Below are positions 13,548 to 20,635 of a stretch of 20,635 bases of DNA, one piece after another (positions within the stretch are counted from its first letter, which is position 1; the number at the start of each line of letters is the position of its first letter). The DNA comes from JBCBAP01 sp038532435 (lineage in GTDB: Bacteria; Pseudomonadota; Alphaproteobacteria; Rhodobacterales; Rhodobacteraceae): NCBI GenBank assembly GCA_038532435.1, contig JBCBAP010000061.1, forward strand, positions 1 to 20,635, written 5' to 3'. The position numbers were made by a program, and so were the translations under genes. The notes under the pieces are model-generated. The model did no database searches. It was not told the DNA's origin and saw only the letters and a list, made by a program, of their open reading frames with translations.

Positions 13548-15110
13548 ATGTCAGACATTGCCTCCCATGACCGCCTTCTCATCATCGATTTCGGCTCCCA
13601 GGTCACGCAACTCATCGCGCGGCGTCTGCGGGAGGCGAGCATCTATTGCGAGATCCATCCCTACCAGAACGTCACCGCCGAGAGCATCCGCGCCTTCGCC
13701 CCGCGGGCGGTGATTCTGTCCGGCGGACCAGCCAGCGTGCTCGACGCGGACTCGCCCCGCGCGCCCCAGGAACTCTTCGATATGGGCCTGCCGGTCCTTG
13801 GCATCTGCTACGGCCAGCAGGTGATGATGGAGCAGCTTGGTGGCACGGTTGAGGGCGAACATCATCGGGAGTTTGGTCGCGCCTACGTGACGGGGACGGA
13901 GACGGCGCTCAACATCCTCGACGGCTGGTTCGATGCGGGGCCGGAACAGGTGTGGATGTCCCACGGGGACCGCGTCACGGAACTCGCGCCGGGTTTCGAG
14001 GTGTTCGGCACCTCGCCGAACGCGCCCTTTGCAATCACGGCGGACACCAGCAGGAACTTCTACGCGGTTCAGTTCCATCCGGAGGTACACCACACCCCGA
14101 ACGGCGCGCGGCTCTACCGGAACTTCACCCGTCTTGCGGGGTTTACCGGTGACTGGACCATGGCGGCCTATCGGGACGAGGCGATCCGCCAGATCCGTGA
14201 ACAGGTCGGCGATGCCAAGGTCATTTGCGGCCTCTCCGGCGGTGTAGACAGCTCCGTCGCTGCGGTGCTGATCCATGAGGCAATCGGAGACCAACTCACC
14301 TGCGTCTTCGTCGATCACGGGCTCATGCGGCAGGGCGAGGCGGAGGAGGTCGTCACCCTCTTCCGCGATCACTACAACATCCCGCTTATCCACGCGGATG
14401 AGGCGGATCTGTTCCTCGGCGCACTCGAAGGCGTCACGGACCCGGAGGTCAAGCGCAAGACCATCGGCCGCCTCTTCATCGAGGTGTTCGAAAAGCACGC
14501 GAAGGACGTTGGCGGGGCGGAGTTCCTCGCGCAGGGCACGCTCTATCCCGATGTGATCGAAAGCGTCAGCTTCTCCGGCGGGCCGTCCGTGACCATCAAG
14601 TCCCACCACAATGTTGGCGGCCTGCCGGAGAAGATGGGCATGAAGCTCGTCGAACCGCTGCGGGAACTCTTCAAGGACGAGGTCCGCGCTCTGGGCCGCG
14701 AACTTGGCCTACCCGATGCGTTTGTCGGCCGACACCCGTTCCCCGGCCCCGGCCTCGCGATCCGTTGCCCGGGTGAGATCACGCGGGACAAGCTCGACAT
14801 CCTGCGCAAGGCGGATGCGGTCTATCTCGACCAGATCCGCAAACACGGGCTCTATGACGAGATCTGGCAGGCCTTCGTCGCGCTGTTGCCGGTCAGAACC
14901 GTTGGGGTGATGGGCGACGGGCGGACCTATGACTATGCCTGCGCCCTGCGTGCCGTCACCTCCGTCGACGGAATGACGGCGGACTACTATCCGTTCAGTC
15001 ACGACTTCCTCGGGGAAACGGCGACGCGGATCATCAACGAGGTCAAGGGGATCAACCGGGTGACCTACGACATCACCTCAAAGCCTCCCGGCACCATCGA
15101 GTGGGAGTAG
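13548..15110 (+). CDS. guaA: GMP synthase (glutamine-hydrolysing)
   Basis: GuaA converts XMP to GMP using ATP and glutamine. The 520-residue protein has a class I amidotransferase domain with the triad Cys87 (GICYGQQ), His177 and Glu179 (QFHPEV). The ATP-pyrophosphatase domain follows with the P-loop SGGVDSS (230-236). The C-terminal dimerisation domain contains GRHPFPGPGLAIR and ends in KPPGTIEWE, the invariant family terminus. The frame is open far upstream (to 13197), but homologous sequence begins at MSDIASHDRLLIIDFGSQ; GGGCAGG just before ATG 13548 is only a weak ribosome binding site. It converges on the FAD oxidoreductase gene with six bases between stops. There is no guaB next to it. 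Confidence 0.97.
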   Translation: MSDIASHDRLLIIDFGSQVTQLIARRLREASIYCEIHPYQNVTAESIRAFAPRAVILSGGPASVLDADSPRAPQELFDMGLPVLGICYGQQVMMEQLGGTVEGEHHREFGRAYVTGTETALNILDGWFDAGPEQVWMSHGDRVTELAPGFEVFGTSPNAPFAITADTSRNFYAVQFHPEVHHTPNGARLYRNFTRLAGFTGDWTMAAYRDEAIRQIREQVGDAKVICGLSGGVDSSVAAVLIHEAIGDQLTCVFVDHGLMRQGEAEEVVTLFRDHYNIPLIHADEADLFLGALEGVTDPEVKRKTIGRLFIEVFEKHAKDVGGAEFLAQGTLYPDVIESVSFSGGPSVTIKSHHNVGGLPEKMGMKLVEPLRELFKDEVRALGRELGLPDAFVGRHPFPGPGLAIRCPGEITRDKLDILRKADAVYLDQIRKHGLYDEIWQAFVALLPVRTVGVMGDGRTYDYACALRAVTSVDGMTADYYPFSHDFLGETATRIINEVKGINRVTYDITSKPPGTIEWE

Positions 15111-15116
15111 ATCCGC

Positions 15117-16340
15117 TCAAATGACCGCACGTTCGAGGATCGGAGCCTCCCGGAGGATCCGGTCATAGCCGAACGGGGTCATGTCGAGGCTCCGATACGT
15201 CCCGTAGGTCAGGAGCTCCGCCATGGCGCGGCCCATGGCCGGTGACTGCTGCAACCCGTGGCCGGAAAAGCCATTCAAAAACATGAAGTTACCCACCTCT
15301 GGATGCGGCCCGATAACTGCGTTCTGATCCAGCACGTTGTAGGCGTAGTGCCCGGCCCACTCGCTCTGCACCTTGATCGCCTCGAAGGCGGGGATCCGGC
15401 CGGCGAGCACCGGCCAGACATGCTCCTCCCACAGCGCTGCGTCCATGGCGAAATCGTCATACTCCACCGCCGGATCGACCGACGCGTGCGCCCCGCACTG
15501 ATAGGTGCCACCGCCGTTCTCCCGCACGTGCACACCGGATGGATCGATCGTCAGCGGCAAATCCCGGTCGAGCGGTTGCGCGGCGGAGAAAATCCAGGAG
15601 TACCGCTTCCGCGGCTCAACGGGCAGCGTGAGCCCTGCCATCTCCGCCGTGCGGAAGGCCCGGGGGCCGGAGGCGTTGACAACGTGCCCGCAGGCAATCA
15701 CCTCCCCGGAGGCGAGCGTCACGCTCTCGATCCGCGATCCGCCCGGGTCCCGGGTCATCCCGACGACCTCGTTGGCGACATAGGTCACTCCGCGTTCGCG
15801 GGAGAGTCTTCGAAACCAGTCGAAGACCGCCCATCCGTCCCAGTACCCCTCATCGCGCAGGTTGATCGAGCCCAGCACGATGTCGTCGAGGGCATAGAAC
15901 GGATAGGCTGCCGCGATCTCCTCGGGCTCCATCAGTTGGGTCTCCGCCCCCGCAGCCCGTTGGACCGCGTGGTTCTGCCTCAGGATCGAGGCAAACGCCT
16001 CGCTGTCCGCGAGGTACATGTATCCGAAGCTTCGTATGGAGAGCTCGGGGACCCGGGGATCGCCCCCCATCCGGCCCCTCAGATCCTTCACGAACTCCGC
16101 CGCGAACTGGGAGATGCGCACGTTGAGGTCCATGCTGAACTGCTGACGCATGCAGGAGTTCGTGTGCGTGGTGGAGGCCGTGGCATAGGTCGGGTCCCGC
16201 TCGACCACGAGGACGGAGCCGGTGAAGTCCGCGATCTCCGTCAACCACCAGGCGGTCGAGGCACCCATGATCGCACCGCCCACGATGATCACATCGTAGG
16301 ACGATCGCGCGGGTATCCTGTCAAATCCGGCTGGGCCCAT
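15117..16340 (-). CDS. FOXRED1-like FAD-dependent oxidoreductase (DAO family)
   Basis: The 407-residue protein opens with a FAD-binding Rossmann motif, SYDVIIVGGAIMGASTAWWL (the middle glycine of GxGxxG is Ala), and has ERD as the ribose-binding acidic strand. The C-terminal part is strikingly like human FOXRED1, as I recall it: YNVLDQNAVIGPHPEVGNF, NGFSGHGLQQSPAMGRAMAELL and a terminal S/T-LDMTPF...ILERAVI. FOXRED1 helps assemble mitochondrial complex I; other DAO relatives oxidise sarcosine, dimethylglycine and similar N-methyl amino acids. Substrate here is unknown. GGAG eight bases before ATG 16340 supports that start, but GTG 16349 is also possible. It lies two genes from an MttB-family methyltransferase and 0.7 kb from a substrate-binding protein, consistent with methylated-amine use. 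Confidence 0.88.
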   Translation of the reverse strand: MGPAGFDRIPARSSYDVIIVGGAIMGASTAWWLTEIADFTGSVLVVERDPTYATASTTHTNSCMRQQFSMDLNVRISQFAAEFVKDLRGRMGGDPRVPELSIRSFGYMYLADSEAFASILRQNHAVQRAAGAETQLMEPEEIAAAYPFYALDDIVLGSINLRDEGYWDGWAVFDWFRRLSRERGVTYVANEVVGMTRDPGGSRIESVTLASGEVIACGHVVNASGPRAFRTAEMAGLTLPVEPRKRYSWIFSAAQPLDRDLPLTIDPSGVHVRENGGGTYQCGAHASVDPAVEYDDFAMDAALWEEHVWPVLAGRIPAFEAIKVQSEWAGHYAYNVLDQNAVIGPHPEVGNFMFLNGFSGHGLQQSPAMGRAMAELLTYGTYRSLDMTPFGYDRILREAPILERAVI

Positions 16341-16506
16341 GCTGCTCACTCCATCTCCACATATTGAGTAGTGCGGCGCGGCGGCGATTTTGCAAGAGCG
16401 GCTGCGGCTTCGGTATGTCGCCTCCGTCCGTCCGGACCGTCAGTCTGTGGTGGACAAGGATGCCTTCAGCGGTATCGTCGGCTCGTTCCGTTAAAGGAGA
16501 TTTCCC

Positions 16507-17004
16507 ATGCCCGAACTGAAGTCGGTCCGCCCTGCGGAGGTGCGGGACGCGCTCGACATGCGCGACCTGCTCAACGAGATCATCGCCGTGGGGGGGACGA
16601 CCGCCTACGAGGATGCGTTTGACGAGGCGGGAATCGTTGGCTGCATGATCGAACATCCTGCCCTGCTCTGCTGCCACGTCGCGGTGGATGACGCGGACGG
16701 GATCGCGGGATTTCAGTTTCTGAAGGTTGGCGCGCCCTGGCCCGAGGGCACCGGGTCAATCGCAACCTTTGCCCGGCAGACCCCTCGGGTGAGGGGCGTG
16801 GGGACCGCGCTGCTGCAGAAAACCGTTGCCGCCGCCCGGGCAGCCGGTCTCCATACCATCGAGGCGCAAATCCGGGGAGATAACCGACCTGGCCTCGCCT
16901 ACTACACGAAGATGGGATTCATCGACAATCGGGTGGTGACCGGCATACCGCTCAAGGACGGCACGCCGGTCGACCGGGTGGTCAAGCTTCTGTCACTCGA
17001 CTGA
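16507..17004 (+). CDS. GNAT-family N-acetyltransferase
   Basis: The 165-residue protein has the GNAT fold order: an N-terminal RPAEVRDALDMRDLLNEII, then a core beta strand GIAGFQFLKV, the acetyl-CoA pyrophosphate loop RGVGTALLQKTVAAAR (the R/Q-x-x-G-x-G/A motif), the next strand TIEAQIRGDN and the motif B stretch RPGLAYYTKMGFIDN. The acceptor cannot be predicted. A strong AAAGGAGA (16493-16500) sits seven bases before the ATG, which fixes the start. It is divergent from the FAD oxidoreductase (166 bases) and converges on the binding-protein gene, its TGA directly abutting the other stop (TGATCA at 17002-17007). Confidence 0.92.
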   Translation: MPELKSVRPAEVRDALDMRDLLNEIIAVGGTTAYEDAFDEAGIVGCMIEHPALLCCHVAVDDADGIAGFQFLKVGAPWPEGTGSIATFARQTPRVRGVGTALLQKTVAAARAAGLHTIEAQIRGDNRPGLAYYTKMGFIDNRVVTGIPLKDGTPVDRVVKLLSLD

Positions 17005-18153
17005 TCACATCGGACATTGGGCCGCGTAGACATCCGCGTGATCCGTGAGCGCCGTTCCGATGATCCGGTTGGTGAACACATCGCCCTCCTGAACCACCTC
17101 ACGCACGTAGATGTCCTGCACAGGGTGGTGGTTAGAGCCGAAGGCGAAATCCCCCCGGGTGCTGTCGAAGTCCGCGGCCTTCAGCGCCGCGCGGAACGCG
17201 TCCGGGTCTGACACATCCGCCTTTGCCATGGCGCTCAGGAGCAGGTTTGCCGTGTCGAACCCTTGGCTTGCGTAGAGCGACGGCAGCCGTCCGTACTCCG
17301 CCTGGAATGTCTCGACGAAGGCCGCGTTGGTCGGCGTGTCGATGTCTTTGTTCCACTGGGAGGTGTTCTTGACGCCCAGCGCGGCGGCGCCGACCGCCTG
17401 CAGGATCCCCTGATCGAAGCTGAAGGCAGGGCCGACGACCGGGATGTCGAGGCCGCTGTCCGCATATTGCTTGAGGAACGAGATCCCCATGCCCCCGGGC
17501 AGGAAGAAGAAGACGCTGTCCGCACCGGAGGCTCGGATCTGCGCAATTTCCGGCGCGTAGTCGGTCTGGCCCAGTTGGGTGAACAGCTCCCCGGCGAGCG
17601 TGCTGCCATACTCCCGCTTGTACCCGGTCAGCGCGTCCTTGCCGGCTGGATAGTTGGGCGCGAGGATGAAGGAGTTCGAGAAGCCGACGGATTTCGCATA
17701 AGCCCCCGCCGCCTCGTGCAGGTTGTCATTCTGCCAGGCGACGTTGAAGTAGTTCGGATGACATCCGGGACCGGCAAGCGCCGACGGGCCCGCGTTGGGG
17801 GAAAGGTAGAATTTGCCCTGCGCGGTCACGCTCGGCACCACGGCCATGGCAAGATTGGACCAGATGATGCCGGTGAGCACGTCCACCTTTTCCGACTGGA
17901 CCATCTTGTCCGCGAGCTGCACAGCGATGTCGGGCTTGCGCTGATCATCCTCGATCACGACCTCGATCGCGTCACTTCCGGACTGCTTGATGGCGAGCAT
18001 GAACCCGTCCCGCACGTCGATGCCGAGGCCCGCACCCCCTCCGCTTAACGTGGTGATCATGCCCACCTTCAGTGGGGCGGCGTGGCCGTCCGCGAAGGCA
18101 GATGTCGTCAGGGCCGCGAGGGATGTCGCGAGCGCGAGGGTCTTGAGGATCAT
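17005..18153 (-). CDS. Periplasmic substrate-binding protein of a branched-chain amino acid/amide-type ABC transporter
   Basis: The 382-residue protein begins with a Sec signal peptide MILKTLALATSLAALTTSAFA, with likely cleavage before DGHAAP. The mature part is a type I periplasmic binding fold (Peripla_BP_6): LKVGMITTLSGGGAGLGIDVRDGFMLAIKQ is the classic LivK-like opening, followed by FNVAWQNDNLHEAAGAYAKSVG and a C-terminal lobe with QGFDTANLLLSAM. The start is fixed by AGGAGAAAC six bases upstream. Two cysteines (in GPGCHPN and AAQCPM) may form a disulfide. No permease or ATPase genes lie in the window. The ligand could be an amino acid, urea or short amide; the sequence does not say. A longer open frame upstream (to 18204) encodes no signal and is rejected. 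Confidence 0.92.
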   Translation of the reverse strand: MILKTLALATSLAALTTSAFADGHAAPLKVGMITTLSGGGAGLGIDVRDGFMLAIKQSGSDAIEVVIEDDQRKPDIAVQLADKMVQSEKVDVLTGIIWSNLAMAVVPSVTAQGKFYLSPNAGPSALAGPGCHPNYFNVAWQNDNLHEAAGAYAKSVGFSNSFILAPNYPAGKDALTGYKREYGSTLAGELFTQLGQTDYAPEIAQIRASGADSVFFFLPGGMGISFLKQYADSGLDIPVVGPAFSFDQGILQAVGAAALGVKNTSQWNKDIDTPTNAAFVETFQAEYGRLPSLYASQGFDTANLLLSAMAKADVSDPDAFRAALKAADFDSTRGDFAFGSNHHPVQDIYVREVVQEGDVFTNRIIGTALTDHADVYAAQCPM

Positions 18154-18267
18154 GGGTTTCTCCTGTCGGTCGTGTGGTCTGGCGCGGCCCCCGGTCTCAC
18201 CCACCGGGGCCCCTGCCTCACGACCTTCTCCCCTGATCCCCGTGAAAGGAAGCCTTTTGTGTCCCGC

Positions 18268-18810
18268 TCAGGTCACCAGACTGACGACGATCACCATGAG
18301 CAGGGAGTAAAGTGCTATCCCCCCAACGATGATCACCACCGGGAAGTTCTTCGCCACCGTCGCCGTTGCCATTGATCGCAACTGATAGATCAGATCGGGC
18401 CAGGTGTAGGAGACGAAATCGCCTTGAGTGAACACCGCCTTGATCCGTCCCGCATCGTCGACGACCGGCAAACGGCGGAACCTTTCGTTGGACATGATGC
18501 GCAGCCAGTCGACCATATCGTCGGTTTCGTGCGCGAGCCTGGGATCCGGGGTCATAATGTCGGAAAGCCGCGTCGAGCTTGGATCGCGCCCGGCGCCGAC
18601 GATCTTTTTCATGATGTCCCGTTCAGTGACGACCCCGATCACCTTGTCCTCGGGGTCCACCACGATGACGGAGCCGTAGTTGAGGTCCGACATCGCGGCG
18701 ACGGCTTCGGACACGATGGCGTCCGGTGCGCGGGTCAGCGGTTTCGGCTTGGACTTGTATTCCGGACGATCCATCAGTCTGGACCCCGGTCGGTCTGCAG
18801 CTTCAGGCAT
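18268..18810 (-). CDS. Two-CBS-domain protein with a C-terminal membrane anchor
   Basis: The 180-residue protein has two CBS domains, about 22-72 (KPKPLTRAPDAIVSEAVAAMSDLNYGSVIVVDPEDKVIGVVTERDIMKKI) and about 82-138 (LSDIMTPDPRLAHETDDMVDWL ... RRLPVVDDAGRIKAVFTQGDFV). The pair would form a Bateman module that binds adenine nucleotides or similar ligands. A short amphipathic link then leads to one hydrophobic helix (about 155-178, FPVVIIVGGIALYSLLMVIVV) at the very C-terminus, so the CBS pair would hang from the inner membrane on the cytosolic side. The start at ATG 18810 has AAGGAGG six bases upstream. No partner channel or transporter is fused. It precedes the binding-protein gene by 114 bases on the same strand. 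Confidence 0.88.
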   Translation of the reverse strand: MPEAADRPGSRLMDRPEYKSKPKPLTRAPDAIVSEAVAAMSDLNYGSVIVVDPEDKVIGVVTERDIMKKIVGAGRDPSSTRLSDIMTPDPRLAHETDDMVDWLRIMSNERFRRLPVVDDAGRIKAVFTQGDFVSYTWPDLIYQLRSMATATVAKNFPVVIIVGGIALYSLLMVIVVSLVT

Positions 18811-18887
18811 GAGCACCTCCTTAGGTCGGCAGGTGCTCTTTAAGGGTATCCCGCGTCAGACACTTGGCAAGGTCTGGCAGCGGGCAA

Positions 18888-19553
18888 TCAGTAGTCGGAG
18901 ACCAGAAGGTGCACCGGCTCCTCATCCTCATCGATCCGGGAGAAGCGCCCGATCGGCATTTCGAAGATGTTGTCGGTCTTGTCATCATTAACCGTCGACA
19001 CTTCACCGATGAGACAGTCCGCACGCTCCGCCCAGAAGGCATGCCAGATGCCGGGCATGAGCGTCACGCTCTCCCCCGGTTTGAGGATCAGCTTCCCACC
19101 GGCAGGGAGCGTGCGCAGGGTCCCGTCGCAGGGCACGGTGACATCCGCCTCACGGTCGATCGACCCGTCCGGGGCGGGGGCGAAAAGCTCGATGATCAGG
19201 TCCCCGCCGCCCCGGTTGATGATGTCCTCCGCCTTCAGATCGTGTCGGTGCATGGGCGAGAGCTGGTCCGTGCGGGAGATCATGATCTTCTCCGCGTAGA
19301 GCATCCCACGGCCCCGGCTGAGATCCTCCAGCGCGCCGTTGCGCGTGGTGAAGAGGAAAAGCCCCATTTCATCAAAGCGTCCGTCCCCATAGTCGGTGAT
19401 GTCCCAGCCGAGACCCCGGCTGTGAATGTCCGTGCCGTGGGCGGCGCGCATCTCCGCCGGGCTCCAGTAGGCGAACGGGGGAAGGATGAAGCCGAAGCTG
19501 CGGATGAACGCGTCCCCCTGTCTGAGGATCTCGTTTACATCGGAGCGTTTCAT
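18888..19553 (-). CDS. D-lyxose/D-mannose isomerase family cupin
   Basis: The 221-residue protein matches the D-lyxose ketol-isomerase family, single-domain cupins that interconvert aldose and ketose sugars with a divalent metal. The front MKRSDVNEILRQGDAFIRSFGFILPPFAYWSP is typical. The metal site is visible in SPMHRHDLKAEDIINRGGGDL (His-x-His with a downstream Glu) and PGIWHAFWAE (third His). The family's usual length is about 220-230. The start is ATG 19553, with GGGAG eight bases upstream; the open frame continues to 19628 without homologous residues. There is no sugar transporter or kinase beside it, so the physiological sugar is unclear. Between it and btaB are 84 bases without recognisable sites. 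Confidence 0.9.
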   Translation of the reverse strand: MKRSDVNEILRQGDAFIRSFGFILPPFAYWSPAEMRAAHGTDIHSRGLGWDITDYGDGRFDEMGLFLFTTRNGALEDLSRGRGMLYAEKIMISRTDQLSPMHRHDLKAEDIINRGGGDLIIELFAPAPDGSIDREADVTVPCDGTLRTLPAGGKLILKPGESVTLMPGIWHAFWAERADCLIGEVSTVNDDKTDNIFEMPIGRFSRIDEDEEPVHLLVSDY

Positions 19554-19637
19554 GGTGCGGGCTCCCGTCTGGTTGGTGCCTTTGAGCCGACACTGCCGGG
19601 CAGAGCCGTGACTGTCCAGATCCCGCAAGCCGACGTG

Positions 19638-20288
19638 TCAGCCCGACGCTGCCGTCAGAACCGCATACTGCGCGTATCGTCGGTAGAGGGTGGTGTGGGT
19701 GACTTCACCGCCGGTTTCGTGGGCGATCCGCGCCAGAACCTCCGGGAGGTCCTCCCGGGGTGAGACATGAAACTTCGCCAGCCAGCTCCGAAGCAGCCCG
19801 CCGAACCAGCCCGGCAGCCCGCCCTGATCGCCGAAATCGACCACGTGGAGTCGTCCTTCAGGCGCAAGATGGCTGGCGGCACTGCGCAGCGCACCCTGCC
19901 AGTCGGGGATCATCGAGATGCTGTACGACAGGATGATCCTGTCGAACGTCTCCACGCCGAAGAGCGCTTGCGGGTCAAAATCGGTGGCGTCCGCCTCGGC
20001 GAGGATTGCGCGGCCCTTCAGCTTAGCCTCCGCAGACACTAGCATCTCGCTGGAGATGTCGAGGCCGAAGAGCGGTCGCCCGGGATAGCGGCGGGACACG
20101 AGCTCAAGGTTGCGCCCGGTGCCGCAGGCAACCTCGAGGATCCGTGCATCGGGGTCCGCATCAAGTTCCCGGATCAGGTGATCGCGCCCCAGCAGGTAGT
20201 ATTTCCGGGTGGCATCATAGATCACCCGCTGGCGCCGGTAGATCCCGTTCATGAGGGCCGCATGGCCCGCCGATCTTTCGACGGCCAT
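19638..20288 (-). CDS. btaB: BtaB, methyltransferase of betaine-lipid (DGTS) synthesis
   Basis: BtaB trimethylates diacylglyceryl-homoserine to DGTS using S-adenosylmethionine. The 216-residue protein has a class I SAM-methyltransferase fold with motif I ILEVACGTGRNLE, motif II-type acidic LFGLDISSEML, and ILSYSISMIPDW as the strand-4 region. The front, RRQRVIYDATRKYYLLGRDHLI, is characteristic of the group. I place the start at ATG 20288, which overlaps the btaA stop by one base (TGATG), the usual coupled arrangement of the btaAB operon. An open frame continues upstream through btaA and is not the gene. In known species this pair is induced by phosphate limitation; any Pho box would lie upstream of btaA, outside the window. 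Confidence 0.92.
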   Translation of the reverse strand: MAVERSAGHAALMNGIYRRQRVIYDATRKYYLLGRDHLIRELDADPDARILEVACGTGRNLELVSRRYPGRPLFGLDISSEMLVSAEAKLKGRAILAEADATDFDPQALFGVETFDRIILSYSISMIPDWQGALRSAASHLAPEGRLHVVDFGDQGGLPGWFGGLLRSWLAKFHVSPREDLPEVLARIAHETGGEVTHTTLYRRYAQYAVLTAASG

Positions 20289-20635
20289 CAGCCCGCAAAC
20301 CGGTAGAGATGGAACCCGCCATAGATCGCCGAGCGGTCGCTCTCGAACCCCTTGCGGGAGGCGTCCGCGTCGTACGCCCACCGTGAGAGCACGTCTTCGT
20401 TCACGCGACCGGGCAGGATGTCGGGAATTCCGCCGGTCCGGAACGCGACCCGCGCACCCGGTCGGGCGGTCCTGGTCACTTCCGACCAGAGTGCATTGAG
20501 TTGGGCGTCAGTCATCCAGTCCTGTGCGTCGAGGAACACGAAACAGTCCTTCGACGCTGCGGGCGCCTCGCCGAGCATGTCGGTCAGCGACCGGTTGACC
20601 AGCGTGACACTGGGCGCGTGGCTGCGCACCGTCTC
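20288..20635 (-). CDS. btaA: BtaA, 3' end (S-adenosylmethionine:diacylglycerol 3-amino-3-carboxypropyl transferase), cut by the window edge
   Basis: The visible 115 C-terminal residues match the end of the DUF3419 family: FVFLDAQDWMTDAQLNALWSEVTRTARPGARVAFRTGG, followed by RWAYDADASRKGFESDRSAIYGGFHLYRF. BtaA transfers the aminocarboxypropyl group of SAM to diacylglycerol, the first step of betaine-lipid synthesis; BtaB does the methylation. The remaining N-terminal two-thirds and the start lie beyond base 20635. The stop overlaps the btaB start, which supports the assignment of both. Confidence 0.9.
   Translation of the reverse strand, partial: ETVRSHAPSVTLVNRSLTDMLGEAPAASKDCFVFLDAQDWMTDAQLNALWSEVTRTARPGARVAFRTGGIPDILPGRVNEDVLSRWAYDADASRKGFESDRSAIYGGFHLYRFAG

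Overview
This is a GC-rich chromosomal segment from an alphaproteobacterium, most likely a Rhodobacteraceae/Roseobacter-group member. The evidence is family-level: a helix-turn-helix/DUF6456 gene facing a small DUF6477-type gene, a DUF59 SufT protein ending in the group-typical LELGFM, a short acidic helix-hairpin-helix protein, a BtaA/BtaB betaine-lipid pair, and GGCGGGGATATTTT-type hairpin terminators. No integrase, transposase, phage gene or CRISPR array is visible. Most of the window is housekeeping or core-metabolic DNA with short gaps and several convergent genes whose stop codons touch.

Layout. 1-835: partial tRNA-Asp(GTC), a small lipoprotein, tRNA-Val(TAC) and a strong hairpin terminator. 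834-5914: a tautomerase-family enzyme, then on the minus strand Lon protease, an MmcQ/YjbR protein and queuine tRNA-ribosyltransferase. 5915-9472 (plus strand): SufT (DUF59), a SatD-like protein with a class III cyclase-like layout and a C-terminal HTH, a DUF3307 membrane protein, an A-type Fe-S carrier, a UPF0145/YbjQ protein and triose-phosphate isomerase. 9483-11683: the HHH protein with a promoter bracketed by two identical-type operators, the DUF6456 HTH protein and the divergent DUF6477-type gene. 11680-17004: an MttB-family (non-pyrrolysine) methyltransferase, GMP synthase, a FOXRED1-like FAD oxidoreductase and a GNAT acetyltransferase. 17005-20635 (minus): a periplasmic substrate-binding protein without visible permeases, a membrane-anchored two-CBS protein, a D-lyxose-isomerase-type cupin, and btaB plus the 3' end of btaA.

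How the genes may work together. btaA-btaB overlap by one base and make the phosphorus-free betaine lipid DGTS. The MttB-type methyltransferase, FAD oxidoreductase and amino-acid/amide-type binding protein could all serve methylated-amine or betaine metabolism, but guaA and a GNAT gene interrupt them and no corrinoid protein is present, so this is only suggestive. SufT and the A-type carrier flank the SatD-like/DUF3307 pair.

The most interesting region is 6300-7921. The SatD-like protein keeps two Asp residues where class III nucleotidyl cyclases bind metal, but has Glu/Lys where the Asn/Arg pair would be, and it carries its own HTH. The next gene encodes a membrane protein with ordered His/Asp residues. 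Three palindromes built on ATGTT...AACAT sit at the start of the first gene, in front of the second gene and across the second start codon. This looks like a self-regulated two-gene module of unknown function. The second notable site is the promoter of the HHH gene (10043-10088).
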